Of a stretch of 37,157 nucleotides of DNA, positions 22,243 to 37,068 are shown piece after piece; position 1 is the first letter of the stretch, and every line of letters starts with the position of its first letter. The DNA is from Dissophora ornata. Lineage: Eukaryota > Mortierellomycota > Mortierellomycetes > Mortierellales > Mortierellaceae. The stretch lies in contig MU616842.1 of NCBI GenBank assembly GCA_025201705.1, positions 1 to 37,157 of the forward strand. Direction: 5' to 3'. The position numbers and the translations under genes were made by a program. Under the pieces are notes generated by a model. That model was not told the DNA's origin and ran no database searches. It worked only from the letters and a program-made list of their open reading frames with translations.

Positions 22243-22388
22243 TTGTACACCCTTAACTACACCAACCATCAATGGCAAGAGACATGAACCCCAAACATTC
22301 GGCGCATTCGCATGCCTTACATTCCCTCGAGCCCTTCTCTCCTCCCTGCCATATTCACGACATTGAATATAACTGCGTACATAAAACA

Positions 22389-23009
22389 ATGTCCTGGGCC
22401 CAAAAGACCATTCGCCTGCCGGCAAAGGCAAGAGGTTGCCATTTGGTGACCTCAGAGATCGAGAAACAGCTCCCTGAACTCAGACAGTTTTCCGTAGGCA
22501 TGGCTAACATTTTCTGTAAGTAGTTGACTTTATCCATCATGAGAGAGTAAGAGTAGCAAGGCGACAAAATACCGGATTATTGATTTCAGCAACTGCCTCT
22601 CAATTGGCTTCCATGTATCCTAGTACAACACACCTCCGCCTCATTGACGCTGAACGAGAACGCCGATCCCGACGTAAGGGTTGACATGGAAATGGCGCTT
22701 AACACGATCGCGCCAGAGTCATTGCCATATATCCATTCAGACGAGGGGCCGGACGACATGCCTGGTCATCTTAAGAGCTCGCTTTTCGGCGTATCACTCA
22801 ACATCCCAATCACTAACGGCCGCTTCAACTTAGGAATGTGGCAGGGGTAAGAGAACAAGCCATATATCCTGGGCTGTGCAAGGCGAGCTGCGATTTTTGC
22901 ATTCAATATTCATGCTCTACTCTTCTTCGATAGCATCTGGCTTTGCGAACATCGCGACCATGCCTCTGGGCGAAAGATTGTAATCACTTTGCAAGGCGAG
23001 AAGAAATAG
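22389..23009 (+). CDS. YjbQ/UPF0047 family protein
   Basis: Exons 22389-22515, 22624-22846 and 22934-23009 join to 141 aa, the normal size of this small single-domain family. Conserved elements are [19 protein letters not shown] with the family His, the [15 protein letters not shown] loop, and [13 protein letters not shown] near the end. Members form trimers, and some bacterial homologs have weak thiamine-phosphate synthase activity; the physiological role is unsettled. An in-frame ATG at 22272, only 30 bp after the METTL22 stop, would add 39 residues with a His/Pro-rich composition not found in the family. I therefore chose the ATG at 22389 ([16 protein letters not shown]). Confidence 0.92.
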
Positions 23010-23141
23010 ACTGCTCCAGTAGATAATCATTCGTGGGTGACTGTTTAGGCGTTTTTTTGTGGGTGAACATAAAGTCATGCCTGGCCAATGCGTCTCATGG
23101 CAACAACCATTCAAAATAAAAAAAGTAACAGCGATCAGACG

Positions 23142-24734
23142 ATGCCGGTTCTTGGTTGTACCCTATGGCGAGGAGCGAGTGGAGGGCCAAGCCTGCCGAA
23201 AATATTGGCAGCACGCGGACGGAAGATTTTCTACACTCGGGCGGAGGTGTGTGCGTTTTGGCCCACAATATCGATGCGATCTTTTTCCTCCAGCACGACC
23301 TCCAGATCTCCAGCAGCCTCAACAGAGAAACTTTCCGAGTACGCGGTGGATCATTTGGTGATTGGCGGCGGGGTGGTTGGGCTGGCCGTCGCTGAGAGAC
23401 TTGCTGCAAGAGGGGCATCAACACTGTTGGTGGATAAGAATCCAGCTGTAGGACAGGAAACGAGGTACCCCTACGTCCATGCATGTACATGGCATCTACG
23501 GACTTGTCCTTTGCACATTTTCTTCGAAACTCACAAAAGCTCCACCGTACCAGCTCCAGGAATAGCGAGGTGATTCATGCGGGTTTATATTACCCCGTCG
23601 ACTCCCTAAAGACAAAGCTTTGCATCCGTGGAAACGAGCTGATGTATGACTTTTGTGAAAAGTACAACATTGAGCATCGGCAGACTACCAAGTGGGTCGT
23701 CGGGCAGAATGAGGCCGATCTGGAGTATTTGGAAGGCCTTTCCAAGAAAGCTCAGGAACTCTTGCTTCCCACAAAGCGCATGCCTGGCCTTCCAACGTTT
23801 ATGCTGACGCAGGAGCAAATGCTGGAGCTCGAGCCCAATGTACAGGGGAAGGCTGCGATGGTGTCGTCCCGAACGGGGATAGTCGATGTCCATGGTCTGA
23901 TGGGCGTGCTGGAAGCGAGAATTCAGGACCATGGGGGACACGTTATCTTGCAGTGTGAGGTGACCGAAATAGAGAGGATACACCCAAATGTGATGACAGG
24001 TCGGGACGCAGATTGCGATAATGGCGATTTAAGTTCGTTTGGAGGCGGCGGCTTTAGGGTCAAGATGGAAACCCCTGTAGGACCGGCAGTGGTGAATGCA
24101 GCGACTGTGATTAATAGTGCAGGGCTGTATGCCGACAGGGTTTATGGATTATTACGCCAGTCACCTCGCCCTTTGACCCCTTTACCTCCTTTCAAACTAC
24201 ATTATTGTAAAGGTCATTACTACGGCTATTCTGGCTCAGCACTCGTCTCGCGGCTGATATATCCAGTGCCAGACAGGAATCTGGCAGGTCTCGGGACACA
24301 CTTAACCCTGGATCTTGCTGGCCGCATGCGATTCGGCCCTGACGTGCTCTACATCGGGCGCCTAGACGACTACTCTGTTGATCCATGCACCGTAGGTTCT
24401 GCAGCATCGCTTGAGACGGTATCTGAGGTGATAGGGAGTTATTTGCCGGCGGTTAAGGCCTCCTCGCTTTACGCAGACTACGCTGGCATAAGGTAGAATA
24501 ACCGCTGGAAAACGCTTTGAAGGTGTTGCCATGTGGTCATTGTTTTTATTCACTGTGCTCTGTTGGCCTCCTTTTTATGACGTGTGTAGACCGAAACTGG
24601 CTGGCCCCGGAGAGCCGTTCCACGACTTTATAATCCACCACCATGGCGGCTTTGTCAATCTGGCAGGAATCGAAAGTCCAGGGCTAACATCGTCTCTTGC
24701 CATTGCGGAATATGTGGAGGGCATGCTGTATTAG
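23142..24734 (+). CDS. L-2-hydroxyglutarate dehydrogenase-like FAD oxidoreductase, mitochondrial
   Basis: Exons 23142-23464, 23554-24492 and 24590-24734 give 468 aa. The FAD-binding [17 protein letters not shown] lies at about residues 74-90, after an Arg/Ser-rich leader with few acidic residues and an RSFSSS step. This looks like a mitochondrial presequence. Choosing the first of two acceptors in exon 2 restores the family signature [17 protein letters not shown]. Later family blocks are [48 protein letters not shown], and the C-terminal [27 protein letters not shown]. Known L2HGDH enzymes oxidise L-2-hydroxyglutarate, a metabolic repair reaction. In-frame ATGs exist at 23088, 23097, 23142 and 23274. 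The one at 23142 has the best context (A at -3), but the choice is uncertain. Confidence 0.9.
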
Positions 24735-25772
24735 AGCCTATGTCGGTGTAGATATAGATGCCGCCATGTTATTTTATATTGTGGAATGATATTAACGCAA
24801 AGATGGCGAGTGAGCGACCGTCAAATAAGTTTGTCGGTGGGCGGGGGTGTGAGCGACATTAAACCCGGAGGATAGTACGACTTTATGTTTTAGAGTGGAA
24901 TGTTGCCCGGATAAACACCTGACAGTTTGTCGGTGCAGCTGTATTTAATTGCAACTTTCTTTTGGATTACCAGGGTTCCCGACTCATTTTGCTTGATTCT
25001 GAAAAAAGACTAACTGCTCTCATATTTCGTGTTGTTGCTACTGCTATTGTGTGGTGCTGACGGTGAGAGCGTCTTGAGCAATGTTTTTCCATCTCTGCCA
25101 CCTCTTCCGATCTCTCCTTCTGCGAGACAGCTCTCTCTCTGAGAGACAGTGTTTGATTGCAATCAAAAACCAAGCACGCAGTGCATGAAAACTTTAGAAC
25201 TCTTCTCGGCTTTCCGCTGTCCCTCTGGACACACTCAGGGATTCATTGCTAGGCTGTGGCCCATGGGACATGCGGCTGAGTCAGGATTGGGCCTCACCAG
25301 GGACGCACAATGGCTCTAGACTCTCCCTGCCATTGTTTTACAACTCCACGAGGGCTGGAGACGACTAGGAGGAGGCAGGACACTACTGTTGATTGCTCTC
25401 ATGACCAGAACGGTCTACATATGCCAATGAGCCAGAATTGCAGCAAGACGAGTAGAAAGACAAAGAAATGAAATGAAAAAAGAAAGTTTTGATTGCATGT
25501 CCATCTGCCCATCCTCCTCCTCTTCGGAGAAATGCACTGGGCACTAAGTGACAAAAACCAGGGCCTTATAAGAGAGCAATATTCGACCTGCTTCCTTTTC
25601 TCTTCGCTGCCTTTCGCTGACATTTGCCTTTCCTTACCATCCCTTCCCCCTCGTCCTCCTCCCCGATTGCCAACACTTGGCCCCCTCACCCTTGACTGCC
25701 ATTAAGTCCATCACTCTACGCACCACCTACAACCCCTCGTCCCCTATTCATCACTCCCTCTCGACCTCAACC
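24735..25772. promoter_or_regulatory. Long intergenic region upstream of the secreted LPMO-like gene
   Basis: 1038 bp, the longest gene-free stretch here. The first part is the L2HGDH 3' flank. I see no tRNA, open frame with a family signature, or transposon end. Near the LPMO-like gene a TATA-like TTATAAGAG occurs at 25566-25574, about 200 bp before the ATG. It is followed by pyrimidine-rich sequence to 25772, which fits a strongly expressed, regulated secreted-protein gene. Confidence 0.45.
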
Positions 25773-27168
25773 ATGAAGTTCGCATCTACCCTCCTTGTCC
25801 TTGTTTCGCTCGTTGCTTCGGCAACCGCCCACATGGCCCTTCTCTACCCGACTCCTCGTGGTGGCTACGGTACTAAGCAGTACAACGGCCGCGTTCATGT
25901 AAGCTGGATATCAAGCTGTTAAAACACTAAAACGGCGCGTCGCATTTGCGGTTGGCGCGATCTACCCGTCCATACCCCACCAGCTTGCTTAAAAGCCTGA
26001 TACACCACTCCTCTCCCCCCTACCCTCCACTGGCCATCGTCATTCCTCCATCGAGTCAATGTGTTGACATTGCACTGCCAGTGTTATATCCAGAACTCAG
26101 ACAACACATTCTAACTCTTTGATCCCATTGCCATCCTTATGAATAATATAGACCTGGATTGGGTACAAAGACAGCAAGTGGACCCAGCGTTTCCCCTGCG
26201 GTGGATACGCCCCCGGCCCTATTACCAAGATGAAGGCTGGTCAGACTATTCCCGTCCGCTTCCTCGCCTCGACCATGACGGCCAAGCAAATTAAGACTCA
26301 GCCCAAGCCCACTAGCGCCAGCAAGCAGTTCTCGCAGGCCCGCCACGGCGGAGGCACGGTAAGATTAGTTATTTATACTTGACGTGGTACTGGTGCAATT
26401 GCCTTGGCGCAAAAATCGTGGAAGGAATGGATGATCAAATACTAATCGGAAATGCATGACTCGGATATTAATAACGTCTCTTCTTAGTGCGAATTCTCGC
26501 TCTCGTACGATGGCGGAAAGACGTATCACTTGATTGGCCGATACACCAAGACGTGCCCCGATGGTAAGGAGCGCGATGCGACATTCTTGTCTGTACTTAG
26601 ATACCCCCGCTAGGACATACACCTTGATATGCTAATTACATATCGTTGCTACTATTTAGCTTACTACGAGTGGCCCGTGAAGATCCCCAAGAACGTTCCT
26701 TCGTGCACCAAGAAGGACCAGTGTCTCTTCGTCTGGTCGTAAGTAGATTTTTGCTTGTGCAGTTTCGCTCTTATGATGTTCGCTTGGCGCGCAAATACTG
26801 ATTCTTTGTATATTCTCTGAATTCTTCGATATTGATCAGATGGACTGCCAATATCCTTCCCCAGTACTACCACAATTGTGCCGACATTACCTTGACTGGT
26901 GTGAAGGGCGGCAAGTTGCCATCAAAGAGCATTGCTATTGTTGACTTCAAGGCAAGTTTACAAACAGCATGCAAAACAAACCAAGTGAAGACTGAAAACG
27001 TGCAGACACTGTGATCTAACCAACCGTGCCCTACTCTATCCAACATGGTCATTATGCTAACAGGGCCACAAGACCGGTGTTAAGGCTGTGGGCGATGGCA
27101 CCAATCACAAATCAAGCACTGGTCCCAGCAAGACGGAGATCAGCAACAACATGAACGGCAAATACTAG
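25773..27168 (+). CDS. Small secreted lytic polysaccharide monooxygenase-like protein
   Basis: Six exons (25773-25898, 26152-26358, 26488-26563, 26660-26738, 26840-26951, 27064-27168) give 234 aa. A textbook signal peptide (residues 1-19, ending ATA) would be cleaved directly before His20, which starts HMALLYPTPRGGYG. An N-terminal histidine exposed this way is the mark of copper LPMOs. A second His in ARHGGGTCEFSLSYDGG (His107) could complete the histidine brace. Six cysteines and the late WSWTANILPQYYHNCADI block resemble AA11/chitin-binding-type LPMO-like proteins. Such enzymes cut crystalline polysaccharides oxidatively, though some LPMO-like proteins only bind copper. The tail after 200 is short, Lys/Gly/Ser-rich and without a membrane anchor. 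The last intron appears to have a GC donor (AAG|GCAAGT). A GT donor 33 nt downstream is an in-frame alternative. Confidence 0.8.
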
Positions 27169-27509
27169 AGCCTTTCCTCCCTCTCTGTATCAAGTGTCGA
27201 CCATTACTCCTTCCCCGTAGTCGCCCGTTTTAAGCCTTTGTTTGAACATGTACATTTTCTACTGATGCCAAAATTAGAAGAGAATACATAGAGCACGCCC
27301 GTGGGTCTTGAATGTTCAATGCAGCTCCTGGTGAACCATTGAGAGCAAGTCCAACTGATGCGCAAACAACCAAATAAAGTGCTTTAAACGTTACACAAAA
27401 CATGTCGGTCTCGCCAACATGCAGCACATCTCAACATGTCAAGATATTTGAGGAGATGATGTTCAGGCTGTCCATGAACAGTGTTCGTTTTATTACGCCT
27501 CCCTCCATT
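27169..27509. other. Convergent 3' region
   Basis: 341 bp between the stops of the LPMO-like gene (+) and AFG2 (-). It holds both 3' UTRs, with an AATAAA-type signal on the plus strand near 27373. No gene is visible. Confidence 0.5.
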
Positions 27510-30840
<3,331 letters not shown>

Positions 30841-31074
30841 GGTGTTTGTGGTGGGATCAGGATCGGTGGCAATAATGAGCGATGCTTCTTCAAGAAAAAA
30901 AAAACAAAGTTGGTACTGGAGTTGTGGTTTGTGGTGGCACACGCTAAAATTACCGGAGTGGCCCTGTCCAACGGACTGGTCGCTGCGTCTTTGCCATCGC
31001 TTCTTCGGGCTTCGCTCTTGTCTTCGTTCTCTTTCTTTCTTCTCCATACATTCCATTCCTACTCGCACAGAACG
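30841..31074. promoter_or_regulatory. Short divergent promoter between AFG2 and UBE2O
   Basis: 234 bp separate the two start codons. The middle has a 10-base A-run (30894-30903). The UBE2O side is pyrimidine-rich. With so little space the two genes probably share promoter elements or a nucleosome-free region; this is inferred. Confidence 0.6.
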
Positions 31075-34000
31075 ATGACAAAGGAGCCCCTCATCACCGC
31101 CAAGGTCAGCCTCCCTCTCCTCTGCACCGCAGCATTCCCCTCGCCATTGCATGCCTGCCGCCCTAAAAATAATAGCCTCATTCTCACTGCCATCCCTTCT
31201 CCCTTCTGCTTGCAGGTCTTTCTAGAAGACGTAGTACACCTGAACGACGCGCCCGAGCGCCTGGGTCTCGTCGTCAGGACCTGGCACGACTTTGACTCGG
31301 GCGAGAACGATTCCGACGACGAGGACTCCAACGGCCCTGTATGTCCTGCTCTGCCTTTTCTGTCCTTGTGGTGGTTGTCCTATCCCGGCTAACGCATTTG
31401 ATTATACCGATATCCCCTTCCTGCCAGCTGGATCTACAGCACGTCGTCGTCCATTGGACTGATGGGTCGGCACCCCAGACACTTCGCGAGCACGACCTTG
31501 TGGTCACCGACCGCTCCTTCAGCCATGGGGACGTTGTAAAACGATCTCCAAACGATATCATGTCAGGAACTGTCATCGATGTCAAGGTCGAGCTGGACCT
31601 GGAAAAGATCTGCCCCCCCATGACGCGGTTCTCCGGGATTGATGCCAAACATGTTGATTTTATGCATCAATTTGTTGTCAGTGGCCATGTCATTTACGAC
31701 GGCTGGCTCGGCATGATTGAAGAGGTGAGAGCCTCCGCCCGCAGGAGATCTGCGAGATCCTGTCGCTTTCGTAATGCTGATTGCTCATTAACAGTGCTCT
31801 CTGTCTATCATGCACTCGCTATGTTTATCACAATAGGTGAAGGATGAAGTTACAGTGATGCTGATCGATGGCAGCGTGTGTATCATCAAGGACTCTGACG
31901 ACTTGGATCTGCGGGGCCAAATCCACGATCAGTCGTGTTTTTTCCCAGATGCACTTGCTCCTGGCCATGTAAGATTGGAGGGCAGCCTACCGATGCCTTG
32001 GCTTACGTTCTGGTCTTAAAGCATTCACTCAAGCTTATTCCTTTGCATTGATATCATTAGGATATTTATGGGCCTTCGCGCGTGTTCAAGAACGCCCATT
32101 ATATTAACGGAACCTACACGAGTGAGAGGCGGGGGTATGTGCTGAGGACAGAAGTCACCTCTATAACTGTGAACTGGCTTTCCTTCAACCCTTTGGCCCT
32201 AGATCAAATGCCTGGCGTCGCTCCACCACCAAGGGTCCTGGACGATTTTGAAAACATTATTGTTTACAAAAGCGTGGAGCAGCACTGCACCTTCGAGCTG
32301 CAGGACCGAGTCCAGATTAGCGATCGAGATACCCTACGAGGCAAGTATTCGCGATCGCAATGCCTTCTCTTGCGCTGACAAATGGCCTCGGATGCCATCG
32401 TTTTATGACTCCTAACACGTTATGGTCTTGATAAATCAGCACTTGGCCTGAAAGAGTGCTGCCCGTATCTAAGAAGTAAGGCAACAAGACTAAGATGCCC
32501 AGATAAAACACATAGTCATGGAACCAAGTTTGCTACGGAAGAAATGGTATGAAGTAGTGTAACTGCTAGTGTGATAAGGATTGTTCTTTCCACTAACAGG
32601 TTCCGCTATCCCTTTATGTTTTGTTTGGCATTATAGAAAGTCATTGGGACAAAGACTCGTGTGACAGTGCAGTGGCAAGACCTCTCGATCACTGACAACG
32701 AAGAATCGACGTCACTTGTACCGTACCTGAACATGGATGATCAGGATGTATGGCCTTCGGATTATGTCCTGCTGAAGCCAGGCGAGGTTCTGATGGATCA
32801 GCCAGGCGGGGTCAACTTTGACCGAAAGAAATCCGACATGCTCGGCATTGTGCAATCTGTCAACGCCGAAGACCGCACGACACAAGTCAAGTGGTTTAGC
32901 GAGGAGCGCGACCTAGGACTGGAACAGGAAGCAGAAGAGTATTCGCTCTACGAGATCATGTCTCATCCGGACCTCAATTTTTGTATGGGCGATATGGTCG
33001 TTGTCAGCCGAGAACGCGAGCAGTCTGCGTCCTCCGATATCGCCCCGAGGGCCCCAAGTGTTGATGATATTCATTTGCTAGTCGGTCGAGGTAACGAGAT
33101 CTTCAACGAGCTTTTACAGGAGTGCAGCCGAGGTTCCAAGGCTGCGGCTTCGACTGAGGCAAGGGAACCAAGAGCAATTGAGCGACGTGCAACTGTCCTC
33201 CTGGAACGATATGGAGTCGAAGGCGTTGAGGCTCTGGACCGATACCTTTCGGAACAAAACAAGCTGACATCCACAACGGCGTATTGGCTTGTTGACCGTG
33301 GCGACCCATTGAGGCCGCCCATCCCTGAGGATGTGCTGTCCAATCTGCCAGATCACGAGAAGGACTTGGAGACGGTCCGAACGCGTCTGAACTGGACCGG
33401 GCAAATCTGGAAGATCTACCCAGACCGTCCTTCAGCGCTGATCCGCTTCATGGATGGCACCTCGGAAGAAATCCCCGTGGGCAGGATTATAGTTATGGAG
33501 GGCGAGGATGACGACCACGATGATAAGGAGGGTGAGGAGGATGAAGACGAAGATTTTGAAGAATACGATTTTGACCACAATGATATCGAGGAGGTCTCAT
33601 CCAACGACAGCTGGGAGACTGACTCTGAGGCAGAGGATGAGCAATTGAGTGACATTGACGGAGAGGATGTGCCGTCGAGTGATGTTGACGGAGAGGATGT
33701 GCACAAAGCGAAGCAAGACGAAGATGATGACGACCTAGCACATGCAACAGCGGAGACACCTTCTAATATAGTCGATGGTACGGATCCAAGCGACTCTACT
33801 GATATTCAGACATCTGTTCCTGAGCCCCAAATACAAGACCCCCTACCAGAACCCGAGGAACTTGGATTGAACGATCAAGGTTCATTGTTATCCTCTACGC
33901 GCCCAGCCCAAGAGCACAAGCATTGGAAGAGTTTTGTGGTTCTGGAGCAGACGCCAGCTGACCATCATTTTATGAGCCAGCAGCACGACATACCGCAAAG

Positions 34001-35247
34001 CGACAAGGGATGGATAAAACGCATTGCGAAGGAGCATGCCATCCTGTCTTCTTCTCTCCCGGACGGAATTCGTGTGCGCACGTTTGAAGATCGAGTGGAC
34101 CTTCTAAGAGTGTTGATCCAGGGACCAGACCATACTCCGTACCGAAACGCGTTGTTCCTCTTTGATTTCAAGCTGACAAATCAGTTTCCAAGCCAGGTGC
34201 GTCTTTGGGATTAATAATGACAAGAATGGTGTCGACATAGCACAGTACAAACCTGCTGACGTTTTATCTATTTCTCTGCAGCCTCCAATTGCTTTCTTTC
34301 ACTCGTGGACCGGTGGGATAGGCAGAATCAACCCGAATCTTTACGAAGGTAGTTAAATGCGAAAACTTGTTCACGCCTGGCTTTACCTCCGTCATGGACA
34401 TCCGTATCTGACCACTGACACTCCTGATATTTTCAACAAGATGGCAATGTTTGTTTAAGTCTCTTGAACACTTGGCATGGCAAAGACCAGACAGAGACTT
34501 GGACTCCAAGCTCTAGCATTTTGCAGGTAATACTGAAAGCGACGTCAACTTTCTAGAACAAATGCGTATTCACCATCGTACAGAGACTAAACAAACACCA
34601 TGTCTTTCTTTTTTCTCAAAAAAAAAAAAGTTGCTGATCTCATTGCAGGGTCTTGTGCTTGTTCCAGAGCCGTATTATAACGAAGCTGGGTAAGTGCTAT
34701 TTACGCTCCTAGTAATGCTTTTACATTCCTGTATCCATTTAATGTCCTTACATGACTATACTCTTCTGACCGATCTTTCTGACTGTACAGGTTTGAAAAG
34801 TTTGTTGGGACGAAGGAGGCCGCAAGGAACTCGAACCTGTACAACGAGAAGGTGTACCTGCTATCGCTGAAGGTATGACGACAAGCGCCAAAGCCTCCAT
34901 TGGTATATCTCGACCTTGTGTCTTTAGTAAAGGGTTCTAATATCGCTGTCTTTGATATCGCACGAGAATAGACGATCCAGACAATCCTGAACAACCCTCC
35001 AGCACCGTTTGAGAAGGAGGTGCGACACTTTTACTTTGAGCAAGGGAAGCTGGAGCAAACGGTGATCGAAGGTTTGGAGCTCATTGCCCGGTCGGAAGCG
35101 GCGGCAGATACGGAGGATGTGGAGGAGAGAGCGGGCGATGGCTTTGAGGAAGGCAAGTCGGCGCAAGCGATGAAGAGGATCAGCAAGGGCGCCCTCAAGA
35201 TGCTGAAGAAGCACATTGATACGCTGAGTCTTTCTCTGGAGGAGTGA
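31075..35247 (+). CDS. UBE2O: UBE2O-like E2/E3 hybrid ubiquitin-conjugating enzyme
   Basis: Twelve exons: 31075-31104, 31216-31338, 31428-31724, 31837-31968, 32061-32340, 32440-32546, 32637-34196, 34282-34348, 34441-34526, 34631-34689, 34791-34872 and 34972-35247. They encode 1032 aa. N-terminal beta-rich conserved regions include VFLEDVVHLND, THSHGTKFATEEM and TRVTVQWQD. A very acidic linker (about 611-698) follows, then the UBC fold (about 750-930). The catalytic cysteine is C870 in GNVCLSLLNTW, after SGRxNPNLY-like GRINPNLYEDG, and NEPYYNEAG-like PEPYYNEAGF follows. A helical tail ends the protein. Known UBE2O recognises and ubiquitinates orphan proteins, ribosomal proteins among them, without a separate E3. 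The first exon codes for only ten residues. The intron after 32340 has a GC donor, supported by frame. Confidence 0.92.
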
Positions 35248-35648
35248 AAAGAGAATATATCCGGTTGCACCACGTGATGCGCGGCATCTGCAGATGCAAA
35301 ATTAAAATAAAATTAGAAGTGGCGATATCTGGCTAGGCCCCTTAATGTTATTCGGGTATATATTGACCTTGCGCCCCCATGTTCATCAATTGTTTCCTTG
35401 TTTTCGTCCATCTCGATCAACCACTGCATCGCTCGTTGTCTTCTGTCCTCTGTTCCCTGCTTGCTACCCACCGTTCATTGTCCGCTGTCCACTGCGTCTC
35501 CACATCTCTATTTGAAGCCACACCACAACTCGCCACACCACAACTCGCCACACCCCACTGCAGCTCATTGCACCACACCGTTTCTGACATAGTAATCGTT
35601 TGCTGAGAAGCAAATTTCCACTTTTACCACACCTGATTTACCGTCCAA
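35248..35648. promoter_or_regulatory. TFIIB promoter region with TATA-like element and 15-bp repeat
   Basis: 401 bp after UBE2O. CACGTG lies at 35271-35276, TATATATT at 35357-35364 (about 285 bp before the ATG), then a pyrimidine-rich leader. The 15-base unit CACACCACAACTCGC is repeated in tandem at 35519-35533 and 35534-35548. No gene is seen; small open frames here are repetitive. Confidence 0.5.
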
Positions 35649-36955
35649 ATGGCCACCATGACCATCGCACCATCCCAGCAAAAGGTTGTTGATCTGAACA
35701 TTCAGCTGGTGTGTCCAGGTGAGTACAAACCATAATAACCACAATTGCTAGGTGTGCCATTGCTTTGGTACCCTTGAGATGTTATGTAGCGAGAAATAGT
35801 GGGATCGAGTAGTTGAATCTATGAAGATGGCAGTAAAATGTTGAATACAGAATCATGGCAAAGCTCTTTTAGACTCACGCCCTTTGTATGACATTTGCCC
35901 CTTCATGCTTCTGTTGATCCTTCAGACTGCAAGGTGGTGCCACCCAACATTTCGGAAGAGTTTTCGTCGGGTGACCTGGTGTGTGCGGACTGCGGACTGG
36001 TGCTTGGTGACCGGATCGTCGACACTCGCTCCGAGTGGCGTACGTTTGCAAACGACGAGGGCGACGACCCCTCCCGTGTTGGTTCAGCGGCCAACCCGCT
36101 GCTTAATGGCCCACAGCTCGAGACGGTGATCTCACAGCGAGACGGTGGCTCTGGCACAGCCAGAGACTTGAACAGGACCCACGGCAGAGTAACCGCTGTC
36201 AAGGGTGAACGGAACCTGCTCCAGGCCTACAAGGACATCTCTGCGATGTGCGAGGCCATTGGTCTGCCAAAGTTGATTGGTAAGCTGCCATCCATTGTTG
36301 TTACATGTCAAACAAGTGGAGGTTGATGGAAGCAGCAACATTAAACTGAACCCACTGCCTCTCCCTGGTATTTTACTGCCTGGAATGGTCTGTGTAAACA
36401 CGAACAGCCGACATTGCCAAGCAGCTGTTCAAGCGAGTTGAAGACGAAAAGCTTCTCAAGGGCAAGCCCAACGAGAGCATCATTGCGGCCTGCATCTTTA
36501 TTGCCTGTCGGCAGGAGGGTGTACCACGAACCTTTAAGGAGATCTGCACGCTGACGCAGGTACCCAAGAAGGAGATCGGCCGTTGCTTTAAGGCCCTCAA
36601 CGAAGCGTTCCATGAGACAAAGGTGCAGACCATGACCTCAGAAGATCTCATGGCCCGTTTCTGCTCCAACCTCAATTTGCCAATGGAAGTTGAGAAGGCG
36701 GCAGTGGACCTGACAAAGAAGGCGAAGGAGCTTGGAACGTTGGCTGGCAAATCTCCTGTCTCGATCGCAGCTGCATGCATTTTCATGGGCTCCAATCTCT
36801 ACCAGCAAGGTCGCACGACTCGCGACATCAGTAATGTCTGTGGTGTGTCTGAAGTGACGATCAAGAACGCATACAAATATCTGTACAAGGAGCGACGCAA
36901 CTTGATCAACGAGAAATTGACGGCAAAGAAGATCGAACTCCTCCCCGCTCCCTAA
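35649..36955 (+). CDS. SUA7: Transcription initiation factor TFIIB
   Basis: Exons 35649-35718, 35926-36279 and 36408-36955 give 323 aa, the usual size. The general RNA polymerase II factor bridges TBP-bound promoter DNA and the polymerase. The N-terminal zinc ribbon has CPDC (22-25) and CADC (43-46). The B-reader/linker region follows with SEWRTFANDEGDDPSRVG. Two cyclin-like repeats follow: KDISAMCEAIGLP through IIAACIFIACRQEGVPRTFKEI, and FCSNLNLP through SIAAACIFMGSNLYQQGRT. SEVTIKNAYKYLY is the recognition helix of the second repeat. Codon use is C-rich in third positions, typical of highly expressed genes. A second in-frame ATG (codon 4) sits in a GCCACC context and could also be used. 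Confidence 0.95.
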
Positions 36956-37062
36956 GAACCTCTGATGGGGAAGAGTCCCGTAATCGAACATTTAACAAAG
37001 CCAACCATTTATGCATATCTTTCACTTGAACCGTTGACAATTGTAGAACGCAACAGCGCACC

Positions 37063-37068
37063 TTTTTT

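Noticed and set aside
23274..23464. Later ATG at 23274 as the L2HGDH start
   Set aside because: Possible, but it has a weak context (T at -3) and would cut off most of the Arg-rich leader that looks like a mitochondrial presequence. Kept as an alternative only.
7929..24734. A biosynthetic cluster made of a glycosyltransferase, MFS transporter, methyltransferase and FAD enzyme
   Set aside because: The enzymes are conserved housekeeping orthologs (METTL22, L2HGDH, Stealth) on mixed strands, with no backbone synthase. Their proximity looks incidental.
24735..25772. tRNA or other structured RNA gene in the long intergenic region
   Set aside because: No T-loop consensus (GGTTCGAATCC-like) or cloverleaf was found here or elsewhere in the window by eye.
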